Shown here: positions 20,396 to 30,939 of the stretch, piece by piece
Numbering within the stretch: the first letter of the stretch is position 1
Layout of the letters: each line of letters opens with the position of its first letter
From: Lepidostoma basale
Lineage: Eukaryota; Arthropoda; Insecta; Trichoptera; Lepidostomatidae
DNA length: 64,000 nucleotides
Direction: 5' to 3'
Assembly: GCA_022606425.2 (NCBI GenBank)
Contig: JAHDVF020000872.1
Location: 310,001 to 374,000 of the forward strand
Position numbers and translations under genes: made by a program
The notes under the pieces: model-generated
What the model saw: the letters and a program-made list of their open reading frames with translations, nothing else
What the model was told of the DNA's origin: nothing
The model's database searches: none

Positions 20396-20689
20396 TGTAT
20401 AATATCAAGCTTATAATAAAGTTCGTGCTGGATTTGGAGAGATATTCGTTAGTATTCAAGAGCAAATCGGACACCGTAATATGAACCGTTTCTCGAATTA
20501 ACGAATAAATTGCCTCATTTTCGGTTATGACACTCAAACTATTAGAACGCCATAAATGAAATGACATATATAAATGAAATTATCATAAATTAGGGGTATC
20601 GTTTCACAGAACACTATTATCTATTCAAACCTATTTACCATAAGCAATACGCCATCTTGGAAGGACACGGTGAGAGAGTGACCCATTAC
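20396..20689. other. No gene seen
   Basis: AT-rich; no repeat relationship seen. Confidence 0.4.
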
Positions 20690-21045
20690 ACTGTTCTCTG
20701 GTTTCAATCCTGGGATTGGTTGGCAGCAATTTCCTCTATTATTCTCTTCCATTCATACCTATATTGTGCGGTTCTTTTGAAATCTGCATATAATGAGCAG
20801 CGCACGTCCACCAGCAGGTCCTCCAGGTACTCTCGGCGTGGGCGTCCCCTAGTGTTTGTCCCCTCGGTCATACCCTCCATTATGGCATGCAGGAGGCCTT
20901 CTTGTCGTATTACATGGCCGATCCATCTTGCACGCCTTTCGGACAAGGTCCTGAGCAGGTGCCTTCCTCCTTCGATTCTTTGGAGAATTGTTCTATCAAG
21001 ATATAATTCTCGCGCTTTCTGTACATTCATACACCGTAACACCGA
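20690..21045 (-). pseudogene. LINE family G, C-terminus, copy 1, with C-like junction
   Basis: Minus strand reads LQRIEGGRHLLRTLSERRAR, WIGHVIRQEGLLHAIMEGMT, GRPRREYLEDLLVDVRC and EEIAANQSQD, then a stop. The first 15 residues (LRCMNVQKARELYLDR) instead resemble the C family (RCMNVEETREVCQDR), so the copy is joined to a scrap of C at about 21003. Compare G2 (32457-33048) and G3 (36907-37389). Confidence 0.75.
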
Positions 21046-21164
21046 TTTATCGGACTTTAAAACATATCTTCAACAAATAATAAAATAAAATTTTCATACA
21101 TAAAGGTTGGGACCGGAAGTCCATTATGAACGAAGAACTCCATTTTAAGTACCCTTTAACTCCT

Positions 21165-21296
21165 TCTTCTTCAGCCTAATTCCTTCCATTTTTTTACACT
21201 TGTCCCTGTCTCGTCCTATCCGTATCCAGGTGGTTCCGTCTATTCGGGCAATGTCGTTAGTCCATATTTTAAGTCGCCCCCCGGCACTCATTTTAC
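21165..21296 (-). pseudogene. LINE family F, 3'-terminal fragment, copy 5
   Basis: Minus strand encodes GRLKIWTNDIARIDGTTWIR and GRDRDKCKKMEGI, aligning with the GRP..RWTDDI...W...RDEW..EEAY end of F. It is cut at the TTAA where the piggyBac-type element begins. Confidence 0.55.
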
Positions 21297-21300
21297 TTAA

Positions 21301-21946
21301 CCCTTTGCACTCGAGTGCCGCCATATAAGCGGCATTTGTGTTTTGCCGAATCACTCGAGTGCCGCCGATACGGCGGCAAGAAAAAAAAATATTACTCAAT
21401 AAGTTCTTGTTTTATTTTAACTTTTCAATATAATTTAACCACAAACAAATTAGTACAATAAAATAGTATTAAGTTATGGAATTTGATCGAGAAACGAGTT
21501 ATAAACCATTAAAATCCAATTTATCATTTTAGTATCAGAGTGATTCTGCACGAAAAAATATATATTCAACGTTAACGTGTGTACCATCTCGCTTGAATCA
21601 ATTTTGAAAAATATTAAAGTATTGTTATTCGAGATGTGGCATTTTGCTGCTGTGACAAGTTGATGCATGTAAGACGCGCTTCGTTCATTTCATTCAACGC
21701 GCGCCGTATTTTTTCCTGGACTTCACATTGGAGATTGTTATGTAAAATATCATGCAGTGAAAAACTTCAAATAATGAATTGTTGTGTCCATTGTGTCCAT
21801 CTTACAGTTCTGTTTTACGAAAACAAAAAAAGTTTTTTTATTTATATATAATATATATTTTTTTTAATTCTAATTTCTTTTATTTTCTTAAAAAATGCTT
21901 CGATTTGGCGGCATGCATATACCAAAATTCTTTCGAGTGCAAAGGG
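21301..21946. mobile_element. piggyBac-type non-autonomous element PB
   Basis: Exactly flanked by TTAA (21297-21300 and 21947-21950), the piggyBac target. Terminal inverted repeats start CCCTTTGCACTCGA on both ends (14 bp). Next to the left TIR, CACTCGAGTGCCGCC-like sequence occurs twice and GCGGCA recurs near the right end, like the subterminal repeats of piggyBac elements. No transposase motif is readable; short ORFs inside are AT-rich and unconvincing. A 646-bp MITE-like derivative. Confidence 0.85.
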
Positions 21947-21950
21947 TTAA

Positions 21951-22484
21951 GTTATCTACCCGTTAAGTAAATATAACTTAAATATAAATCACATAAGTGA
22001 ATAAGACCAAAGCTATCTCTTCGAAATTTTAGCGCAACGTCACTGTATCAATATTTAGCTACATTCCCAGAAAATATTTCACATCAAACGCTACTTGTAT
22101 TTCCGAGCCACAATTTATTGCCGTAATTCCACCGCAATCCCAAAACATTTATAGAAAATGTTATTACCCTGAATCAGCCATATACCTCGTGGTCCATGGG
22201 CAATTTGTCAGTAATCCAAATCAAAAGATAGTAAAATAAAAAATTAAATTAACAAATAAAAATGGGTAATCAATATTCATAGAAACAAAAATTTCGTGGT
22301 TAAACCATTGCCGTCTTGAAAGTATGTACCAGACCGTAATCACCATAAACAATATTTGCAATATGGAGATTTATGGGGCCGTTTACAGTACCATATCAGT
22401 ATTGGAATCTGTAAGTTAATATGTGTCTCGTGCCGTGATCTCATTTTATTTCGATTGTAAATATGAAATTAATGTAAAATACGT
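21951..22484. other. No gene seen
   Basis: AT-rich; no repeat match found. Candidate unique sequence. Confidence 0.45.
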
Positions 22485-22862
22485 CAATGATTATCTTATT
22501 ACTTCGTATACGCGTAAACTGTAAACTGATCATCAATAACACACTTATTGGGCAAGTCATGCAATTCACTTACCTAGGCATAAAAACCGGTAGCTACAGT
22601 GACCTATACGACGAGGTGCGAGCACAAACCAACAAAGCGACAGCCGTGGCTGGCTGCTTGCGCGTCACCATATGGAGGAACAAATACATGCTAACCGAAA
22701 GTAAAGTCAAGATATATAAAGCATGCGTTTGCCCCATCATGACGTATGGAATGGAGGTCAGAGTTGATACCAATAGAACTAAGAACCTTCTTAGAGTAGC
22801 AGAAATGCGAACCCTAGGCTCCAACGCAGGCAAAACCCTCAGAGATCGGATCAGAAATGAAA
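22485..22862 (+). pseudogene. LINE family E, thumb fragment, copy 3
   Basis: Encodes INNTLIGQVMQFTYLGIKTG, AVAGCLRVTIWRNKYM, SKVKIYKACVCPIMTYGMEV, LLRVAEMRTLG and AGKTLRDRIRNE, homologous to the region after the RT palm in E copy 2. It stops abruptly in a 30-bp inverted repeat (22826-22892) instead of continuing to the C-terminus. Confidence 0.8.
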
Positions 22863-22892
22863 TCTGATCCGATCTCTGAGGGTTTTGCCTGC
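22826..22892. repeat. Perfect 30-bp inverted repeat at the end of E copy 3
   Basis: 22826-22855 is exactly reverse-complementary to 22863-22892, with a 7-nt loop AATGAAA. The left arm is the coding sequence for AGKTLRDRIR in the E element; the right arm is a fold-back copy. It marks the junction with an F fragment on the opposite strand. Confidence 0.95.
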
Positions 22893-23230
22893 CCCACATC
22901 TGATGGGAACATTGTTGGTAGGTGATTTGGTGGAATGTTGGTTTATGCGGGGGCATGATGACTTAGATTTGGAAGGTTTGATTCAAAATTTCTTACGCAG
23001 CCCGGGCGTCTGGGCTTCTATGGGAGTACCGCCGCTGTTTGCTCCATATGCTGCAAGTACACATTGGTCATACATTCTGCGTTTCAAACTCTGGGGAAAG
23101 TTACTTTCGAATAACTCAGATTGCCAAGTGCCGAAAACCTTTGACCGATACTCCTCTGAAGCTCAGCTGTCTGATTATCTCTGGAAAGTAAGATGTTATA
23201 GCCGAGATACTTGTTGTATTCACTGACTTC
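22893..23230 (-). pseudogene. LINE family F, thumb fragment, copy 6
   Basis: The plus-strand ORF of 113 residues here is an antisense shadow. On the minus strand, 23215-23060 reads GQRFSALGNLSYSKVTFPQS, LKRRMYDQCVLAAYGA, matching the W.AFGKL...L.SKIPQ.LK.KV..QCVLPV.TYGAET block of F at 60.7 kb. Downstream (23055-22893) the wording is not recognisable. Confidence 0.5.
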
Positions 23231-23254
23231 TTTTATTAGCTATATCTTCTTTAG

Positions 23255-23835
23255 CTTCTTCTATTGTCAATATTTGCAAGTTATTGGAACCAAGAATTTA
23301 TCAATGAAAGCGAAAACGGCCGTTCACAATGGAGTTCTGGTCCCATCACTAATGTATGTAAGCGAAGCATGGAACTGGCAGAAGAAGGATGTAAGCAGAA
23401 TAAATGCCGTAGTGATGAGGTCCCTAAACGTATGTGTGATAGAACTATATACGAAAGAATCTCAAATGCTGATATAAAAAAGGAATGTAGAGCGGAAGAA
23501 GGTATTATGAACAAAATTATGAAAGGATCGTTGCGTTGGTTCGGACATATGGAACGCGTGGATGGAGAAAGAATGGTTAAAAAAGTATATGTTAATGGTG
23601 TAAATGGGGTACGAAGTCGAGGCAGACCGAGGAAAACATGACATGACCAAATTAATCATATTTTAAAGGTTGGTCATGTGAGAAGTCGGAGGAATCGACG
23701 TGCGTGTATGACTCGTTGTATGAATGTGGAGGAATCTAGAGAGGTTTGCCAGGATAGAGTAGTGTGGCAGTCCATTCTCTCTGCCTACCCCTGCGGGGAA
23801 ACGGCGTGATGGTTTGTTTGTTTGTTTGTCAATAT
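23255..23835 (+). pseudogene. LINE family C, copy 4, with (TTTG)n tail
   Basis: Reads NESENGRSQWSSGPI, EAWNWQKKD with frame corrections, YERISNADIKKECRAEEGIM, GSLRWFGHMERVDGERMVKK, GVRSRGRPRKT, then RCMNVEESREVCQDR and the SAYPCGETA end, TGA, and a GTTTG tail instead of (TTAG)n. A stop at 23640 splits it. One of the two fullest C ends here. Confidence 0.85.
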
Positions 23836-24261
23836 TTACAGCACCACGAGGATCAGATTCGTCATTATTTTAGTCTTGCTTCTGTTAACACAGAGCCTTA
23901 CTTATTTTATCTTCCGTGAACTCTTTCAGGATGACAAGTGATGTATTGATGTAAAATTGGTATTCTAAAAAAAATGCATGTTTGATTTTATTTTGGATTT
24001 ACTGAAACCAAGGTCGTAAACTTCTATGAATACTTTCGCGTTGTCTTCGGCGATCGTGGGTTCATCTGCTGCCATCTACGAGCATTCCTTCCTAAATGTT
24101 TACCACAAATACGTATGATACTTATGCTCCAAACCGAATATGTGCGTGAAACTCGGGGTTGGGTTTGCATACGAAGTTTTCTCTCCCGCCTTTGTGGTTC
24201 GGTATATAATTTACCTTCTACCCTTAATGGGAAACTTATTTACTAAATAACAGGGAAGAGA
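23836..24261. other. No gene seen
   Basis: No ORF or repeat match found. Confidence 0.45.
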
Positions 24262-24545
24262 AGATAAATCGTCACCTTGCTCTGTCTTGACACGCCTCAA
24301 GATTTCCCTACATTCATAAATCGTAACACGCACGTTCGTCGATTTTTCCAACTTCGAATGTGGTCGCCTCTTGGTAAATGATTAATTTGGCCATGCCATG
24401 TTTCCTCGGCTTTATAGGCTTTATAAGGCTTCTTTTTCTTTCATCCGTTCGTTCCATATTATCTAAGTAATCGTTTTTAAATATTACTTCCAAGTATTAA
24501 ATATTATTCTAATGCAATCATCTACCTAACATTTCTTACATGTTT
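24262..24545 (-). pseudogene. LINE family C, copy 5
   Basis: Minus strand C-terminal region: the complement carries AAATCGTAACACGCACGTTCG, GGTCGCCTCTTGGTAAATGA and GCCATGCCATGTTTCCTCGG, the counterparts of the TRCMNVEE, SRRQ and RPRKTWHDQ coding stretches. Heavily decayed; no tail. Confidence 0.6.
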
Positions 24546-24647
24546 TATCGCACATGCTTCTAAGTGAGCCAATTATCTTTCATCTATTATTTACCATCTT
24601 CAAACTTCACTTCCATAAATACGGATTGGCACTATAACCCCAATATC

Positions 24648-25052
24648 CAATCAAATCTCAAAAGATATTACAAACAACAATTTTAGTTTAAGGCACATAA
24701 AGAACAGGTAAAACATAAAAATATATAATACCAGGAACGCATGAGAGATGGTTCAAAATTAGGAATACAAGATATTCTCCAAAGTCAAGAGCATTTGTCT
24801 TCTGATCTCCGAAGCGATCATGTTCAGCAGTTTGATTGCTCTCCCCACCGGGATCACCAGAAGCAGGTTGATTCTGCATGCTGGGAGATAAAACAGTCTG
24901 TGCTGACGCTGTCGAAGATAACCATCTGGAACCTAAAGATGGATAGCCTCCAAGATAACGGGGTTCTCAAAGAATCCCCTGATAAGTCTGAAGAAATGGG
25001 TAAGTGTGCACCCATCTCTTCTTATCTGCAAACAATTGGTCCCCAGCATGCC
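24648..25052 (-). pseudogene. LINE family A, 3' end, copy 4
   Basis: Minus strand. The left end has the A 3' UTR (complement of TAAACTAAAATTGTTGTTTG), then the C-terminal codons and upstream the CTGGGGACCAATTGTTTGC segment. Same order and length as 57436-58180 minus its B insertion. Confidence 0.7.
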
Positions 25053-25082
25053 CGTTATAAATCGTATATACATATAAACAAT

Positions 25083-25880
25083 GGTATGGACGAAAACATG
25101 GCATGACAAAATTAATCAATTACTAAAAAGAGGCTTCTAATGTCGAGTCTCGGGCTCAGAGTCCTATACAACGCATTGGTTCGGAGCAGACTCGAAAGTG
25201 GTTCTGTGATATGGAGTCCTCACCAGGCGAGATATTTCGTTATGCTGGAGAAGGTTCGGAAAAAAATTCTAAGGTGAGGAAGTATGGTAGCTATCCGTGG
25301 CTCTATCTTCTTTTGGGAATGCTTGGGGCCAACTCTCTGCAGCTTCAAAGAGATGGCCATCTCATAACCCATTTCTTTAGATTACTCAGGGGATATTTCG
25401 AGAACTCGGCCGTGCTGGAGGGTATAGATATCTCCGACAGCGACAGCATAGATTGTTTAGCTACCGGCCGCCAGAACCAACCTGCCTCTGGTGACACCGG
25501 TGGGATGAGCAAGTAATCTGCTGAATGCAGTCTCCTCGGAGATCGACGTCTTTCATATTAGTGAAAGTCCGTCAGAAGGCAAATACTCTTAATTTTGGAG
25601 AGTATCCTGTCTTCCTAACGTCGAACCATCTCTCATGGGTTTCTGGTAGTATACGAGTACTATACACAATATATTATTTTACCTGTTCTCAATAGATGCC
25701 TTAAAAAATAATTTTGTAATTTCTATTGATGAAATAAACTGATTTGATTTGAAAAAAAAGTCGGAAAAATTGACGAGCGTGCATGTTACGATGCACAACA
25801 TAGAGAGGATGCTTTGCAGATATATAAGGTTAAAGCAATATGGCGGTCCATCCTCTTCGCTTACCCGCTGCTTTTAGTTG
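25083..25880 (+). pseudogene. LINE family C, copy 6, split by A
   Basis: The left piece 25083-25135 encodes KTWHDKINQLLKR; the right piece from about 25758 (GTCGGAAAAATTGACGAGCG) continues as the RACM...GDA-type end. Compared with C copy 7, the two pieces are adjacent in the intact element. The A copy between them is therefore an insertion. Confidence 0.7.
25136..25748 (+). pseudogene. LINE family A, 5'-truncated copy 5
   Basis: Encodes LRVLYNALVRSRLESGSVIW, WSPHQARYFVMLEKVRKKIL, YPWLYLLLGMLGANSLQLQR and HFFRLLRGYFENSAVLEG, then the MIASE-like C-terminus, 3' UTR and the end GATTTGATTTG plus A-run. Inserted in C copy 6. The 102-codon ORF at 25211 is a piece of the thumb/C-terminal region, not a gene. 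Confidence 0.8.
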
Positions 25881-25916
25881 GTTATTTAATAAAAAAATAC
25901 TCATGATTATAAAAGA

Positions 25917-26612
25917 GTGGGTCAGAATATTAATGGATCAAGTCCAAATTTTATAAATTTGGAGTTTAATGTTTCTACAGGTAGATAAAACAGATTTCTA
26001 TGTTGTGTGTTAATAACAGAATAGTAGCCTTTCAATTTTCTCCATAAATGACAATACTACCTACTATTGATTTGAGATCAAAATTTGAAACCTTTCAGAA
26101 TATTAGTGAATCATGTCCATTTTAACAGCTCGTTCACCATCAGAGGTATATTATTTTGACTTTTAATTGCTAAAAATTGGGCGTTTATACAGGTGTTTGA
26201 AGAAAACAAGTCTAAATTCAGTGACAAATGAAACCCGGGAAGTCAGAACCAAGTGATAATGACCAAAGTGAGGAAGGTTTTGAATACGCTGAAGTTATTT
26301 ACGAAATATGTTGTTTTTTAATGTTGTTCTATTTTGATTTTTTTAAATGTGTTTCATTTGCGTAAGGAAAATTTTCAGAATAATAGTGAATCATGCCCAT
26401 TTTATTCTATTTTATTTGTACTTTTAATATTAATAAAGCCTTTGTGTATCTTATTTTTTGTCTATTTATTTAAATTGATTCATGTACTATCAAAATAAAT
26501 TAGGTGTTTGCAGTGAAGACATCCCTTGATTTTACAAAAGTCTTTCAACATTAGGTCTAATTATCTCAGAATCAGGATCGATGGACTTGATCCATTAATA
26601 TTCTGAAACACC
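25917..26612. mobile_element. Unclassified TIR element with four terminal-motif copies
   Basis: A perfect 25-bp inverted repeat: 25922-25946 (begins TCAGAATATTAATGG) versus 26582-26606. Two more degenerate copies in direct orientation lie inside, near 26088-26116 and 26372-26400. Outside the TIR both ends read GGGTG/CACCC-like. Internal frame EPSDNDQSEEGFEYAEVIY (about 26240-26300) is acidic and could be a transposase C-terminal remnant. Tc1/pogo-like is a guess; no diagnostic TSD is clear. Confidence 0.65.
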
Positions 26613-26951
26613 CATATAAGGCTCTTATTTATTTTAAATTTGAAAAATATCGATGGGAGTAATAAGCTAATAATTTAGAATTGATAGACGATTACCTATC
26701 AGACTGAATAAGTTTACAATTTCCGCTACGTTGGTTTACCCATGTACACGTAAATACCATTCCTCAGTACTACAGGAAACGGAAGTCGAAAGATCCGTCC
26801 CTTTCAATATTAACCCTAAATTCGATTTCCAAAATCTCACACCATCCTTCTTCCTTCACAGGTGAAATCATACCGAGAACGAGGCTGGATACAGTAATCC
26901 CTATTTAGAGAAAAATCTTCTTTGAAATAAATATATGAACTGTCCTATGTA
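26613..26951. other. No gene seen
   Basis: AT-rich spacer between the TIR element and the mariner. Confidence 0.4.
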
Positions 26952-28448
26952 TTGGGGTAACCAATAAGTTCTCGCTGTTCACTTTATTGAAATTGTAATT
27001 TTTTATACACACATATGGAAATACTGAAACCAATTTTATTTTAAAACTAAACCATCAATCTCAAAGAGTTAGTATGTGCCAAGCTATCAAAAGTTTAAAG
27101 ACTTTTTTACATCGCCTCAAACATGTCGGAATTCGTACCAAAAAATAACGTTTTTGCGGGGAAATTTATTACCAAAATTTATTTATAGCCAAAACAAATC
27201 TGCAGCGGAAGCACATCGAATTCTTGTAGATACTTACGGCAACCACGTTCGATCAGAAACAACGTAGAGATATGTTTTGACGTTTTAAAGAAAAGCATTT
27301 TGACCTCGAAGATAACGAGCATTCCGGCGCCCCGAAAAAAATCAATGACGAAGAATTGAAAGCATTACTCGATTCAGATCTACGTCAGACAGAAGAAGAA
27401 CTTACAAAATTATTTAATGTTGAACAACAAACAATTTAAAAACGTTTAAAAAACTAAAAAGAAGTAAATTTAAGCCGAGAGATGTTGAACGGCGCTTTTT
27501 CGCCTGCGAACAATTGCTCCAACGACAAAAAGAATGGGGTTTCTGCATCGTATTGTGACTAGTGATGAAAAGTGGATACGCTACGACAATCCAAAGCATA
27601 ATGGTTGATGTGATGTACTATGAGCTACTCAAGCTCAATGAAACCATTATAGGAGATTGCTATAGACTGCAATTGATGCGTTTGAGCAGAGCATGGAAAG
27701 CTAAAAGACCGCAATACACCAACAGACATGACAAAGTTATTTTGCAGCATGACAATGCCCGACCCCATGTTGCAAGAGTTGTCAAAAATTATTTGGAAAC
27801 GCTCAAATGGGAAATTCTACCCTACCCGCCTTATTCACCAAACATCGCTCCTTCTGACTACCGCTTATTTCGATCATTTTTTTCTTATAACTTTACCAAA
27901 AAATAAGACAATGACTAGATTAAATAAAAAGACGCATTGTTCTTCCAATACGGATTTCGATAACTGCCTGATAGATGGGAGAAAGTAATCTTCTTCTTCT
28001 CTCTGTGTCCTGTCAGGTCTCCCTAACGTTGACTATCACCTTTGAGTAGGCCTCCCCATTCTGGGCAGCTCGGAACAGCTCCCCCACGGTCCTCAGCCCT
28101 GTCCACTCTCGGATGTTCCTCAGCTAGAAAACCTACCTTCTCCCAACACCTCGTTGACCCTCAATCTTACCCTTTTAGGTCAGATGTAACAGTGCGTATT
28201 TTTCGCCTCTCAGAACATGGCCCAAGTAGGACACCATACGGACTTTGATGTTGGTCAGCAACTATCTGTCAACTCTGGCTCTATGGAGAACGTTTGTGTT
28301 GCTGATCATGTCAGTCCAGAAGATGCGTAACGGAGAAAGTAATAGCTAGCGATAAAAAAATACTTTGGTTAAGATATTCTTTATCAGTTTTTTTAAATAA
28401 AATTTCAAATTTAAATAAAAAATAGCAAGACCTTTTTTGTACCCCTAA
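26952..28448 (+). mobile_element. mariner transposon, decayed, split by LINE J
   Basis: TIRs: left TTGGGGTAACCAATAAGTTC, right (inverted) TTAGGGGTACAAAAAAGGTC, each next to a TA. The transposase remnant reads KSAAEAHRILVDTYGNH, FDLEDNEHSGAPKK, TSDEKWIRYDNPKH (first D), ILQHDNARPHVARVV (second D) and YSPNIAPSDYRLF (third D, D34D spacing style), ending WEKVIASD across the J insertion. About 100 bp between DEKWI and YYELLK are deleted and there are stops, so it is dead. Wording fits the mellifera/cecropia-type mariners. Confidence 0.9.
27989..28331 (-). mobile_element. LINE family J, 5'-truncated copy 3 inside mariner
   Basis: Minus strand, with an 11-bp TSD GGAGAAAGTAA at 27978-27988 and 28332-28342. 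It encodes NTNVLHRARVDR, LLTNIKVRMVSYLGHVLRGE, KYALLHLT and VGELFRAAQNGEAYSKVIVN, then RET, stop and a GAAGAAGAAGA tail. Removing it and one TSD rejoins the mariner reading frame at WEKV/IASD. Confidence 0.9.
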
Positions 28449-28919
28449 TATATAATCTACACACTAAAGGAGGATATTTACAAATTATACGCATAAAATC
28501 TTCATAACTCAATGAGAATATTAAATGAATTGAAAGAGCTGTATTATGTTAGATATGCGAAATTAAATAAAAGACTTTCGGGCTCCATAACAGTTTAGAA
28601 TATTTGAGTAGTAAAACCATGCCATTACGAATACGTGTAATTTAAGCTATAACAATGTTTTCCATATAAAAGCTTTTAATGAAAATGATATATCTTACTT
28701 GCACTGTGAATGTTTTCTGTATTCGTCATCGCTTTGTGTTATGGATTCAATTTTGAATAATCTTTGAAAAATGTTGTATTGTCACATCACTACATTACTT
28801 TTTCATCCTTCTCCGGTGTACAAATTTAATAAATTTTGGCGTTTGATGACGAATTTTGAAGAAATTCTAAATGCAAATGATTTATAAAATATAAACATAA
28901 TATAGTTAGAAACATAATT
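28449..28919. other. No gene seen
   Basis: AT-rich; nothing recognisable. Confidence 0.4.
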
Positions 28920-30575
28920 TTAAATTTGTACTGGAACCAGAAAGTTATCATCAAACTTCAGAGTGGAACATCGCAGGGCATTCTAATTCAACGTGGAATC
29001 CGCCAAGGTTGTGTTTTGTCGCCTTTGCTGTTTAACCTGTATTTTGATCTAGCATTCAAAGATGCACTACACAACATTGTTATGGAAGTTAATGTAATCT
29101 TCATTAGTAACATGAGATACGCTGATGATACTGTTATCTTTGCAGATAATATTAATTACCTACAAGTGCTCATCAATAGAATCAATGATACAGGTGTAAG
29201 GCTGGGTCTCAACATGAACATTAGTAACACAAAGTTTATGGTATTTAGAGAACATAACCACGCTGAAGTAAGACTTATGAGGTTATTGACCTCGCAGGTA
29301 AAGTACAAAATGCATGACACACATAAGTGGACCCAATGGACTTCAACTGCTGAACCAGCATATTTCATGATGAAATATATTGGACGAATAACCAAAAACA
29401 CCTGACTTTGCACCTACAAATCGCAATTATGAAATACGTTTCTTGGGGCAAAAGTGATGAATCAGGGCCCGGATTCATTCACACAGGTCACTAGAGGTTG
29501 TCCAGCAGAGCATCGTGTGCAAAGGAAGCAAAGCATATAAAAGAGGTACATCCGACCACCCGATACGTCAGTCAGTATTACGGCTTCTAACAGACACGAG
29601 TCTACGTTAATAAGTCTACGCCACGAGGGATCTCGGACTCCCTCTCGCGCCGACCTTCGAAGCCACGCTACTACGTCATTCCTTCTTGCAACGCTATCAA
29701 GTCTACGTACGAAGAACTTCCGACTCTCCCACCGAGCTACGCTACTATCTAAACTGCTACGCCACGTAACTTCCGATGAGTCTTCGCTCCAGCTGACCGA
29801 CGCTGCTGCCCAGCGTGTCATCATCCTCTACTGCTCACCACCCGGACTCCGCCCCCGCTGCTATCGACGTTCAGGCGCACGCTCCATTACCTAATACTGT
29901 TAACGTATGATTACTTGTGATCTGCAATAAACGCTGTAACTTCCACTGCTTTTAACTCTCTCCACACCCCCCTAAACTTATTTTAAATGGAACTAGTTTA
30001 GAAAGAGTTGTCAAATTTAAATATCTCGGCAGTTTTCTAGATGAAAACATCAGAAATCGTAATAATTCAATAAAATGAGAAAGATCTTCTGCGGCGATCA
30101 TATTAATTAAAAGCTCCGATAAAGAATGGTTAAGTGTTATGTTTGGTCAGTGATTTTGTACGGAGTGGGGTAATGGACCCTCAAAATCATATGAACATGC
30201 TAGAGGTATTGTAGATGTGGATACATCGTAGAATGCTACGCATTCCATGGACCGATATGGTTTGCAATATTGTGCTTTAAGAACAAGAATATTTAAAAAA
30301 TTGCTGAGTTATATCAAGGTTCGGAAAGTGTCTTACATGGGTCATGTACTTAGAAGAGAAAAGTACGAGCTACTGCATTTAATCATAAAGGGCAAAATCG
30401 TCGAGGTGTGGGGAGAAGACGGATATCTTGGCTTAAGAACATTCGTGACTGGACTGGGATTGGAACAGCCGAGGCACTATTTAGAACTGTGTAAGACAAG
30501 AAAATTCTCTTTCAAGCGATTGATAGTCAACGTTCGGGGGACCCGACATGACACATGAATAAGAAGAATATATGG
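28920..30575 (+). pseudogene. LINE family J, copy 4, RT palm to 3' end, split by an LTR
   Basis: First part (to 29278): KVIIKLQSGTSQGILIQRGI, RQGCVLSPLLFNLYFDLAF (RT motif B) and MRYADDTVIFADN (intact YADD). Second part (from 29982): LERVVKFKYLGSFLDENIRN, then frameshifts, KVRKVSYMGHVLRREKYELL, and NVRGTRHDT stop with an AATAAGAAGAA tail at about 30560. The catalytic motif is intact but the element is 5'-truncated, interrupted and frameshifted. Best J copy in the window. Confidence 0.85.
29279..29975 (+). mobile_element. Solo-LTR-like insertion in J
   Basis: 697 bp, more GC-rich than its surroundings, flanked by ACTTAT at 29273-29278 and 29976-29981. It carries an arthropod-style core promoter: TATAAAAG at 29536 and TCAGT at 29568, about 32 nt apart, and an AATAAA polyadenylation signal at 29926-29931. 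That U3-R-U5-like order fits an LTR. Deleting it plus one TSD restores the J reading frame exactly. The start can be taken as TG, but the end is not a clean CA, so superfamily is open. Confidence 0.65.
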
Positions 30576-30939
30576 TTTCAAAGGTTTTTAATTTCAAAAT
30601 ATGAAGCATTAACGCAGAGTGATAGCGAATATAGAAGAAAAATCTTAACGTACTCGTATGTTGTACCTACATCGTGTATTTTTTTTATACCAGAAGTTTT
30701 AATTACTTAATTACTTATTAATTCTATCTACTAATTAAATACAAACAAAACTGTTTACGTTAATTCGTCTGAGAGCTGTTAATTCCAGTTTCGGTAGCAA
30801 ATATTTAATATGAAACATCGGTCTCTGTTACTTAGTGTGTTTATACAAAACGGTCGACCCGATACTTATTTTTTCGTTCCGGGGAAATGCGGTTAAATTT
30901 TTGATTTAAAAGTTATAATATTCTAATAAATACGTGCTT
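30576..30939. other. AT-rich stretch, no gene
   Basis: No feature recognised. Confidence 0.4.

Noticed and set aside
22885..23226. 113-codon ORF that looks complex in composition
   Set aside because: The opposite strand encodes an F-family LINE thumb; the ORF is its antisense shadow plus the hairpin arm.
29462..29824. 120-codon minus-strand ORF
   Set aside because: It lies inside the LTR-like insertion; Ser/Arg-rich low-complexity wording with no domain, and the promoter signals are on the other strand.
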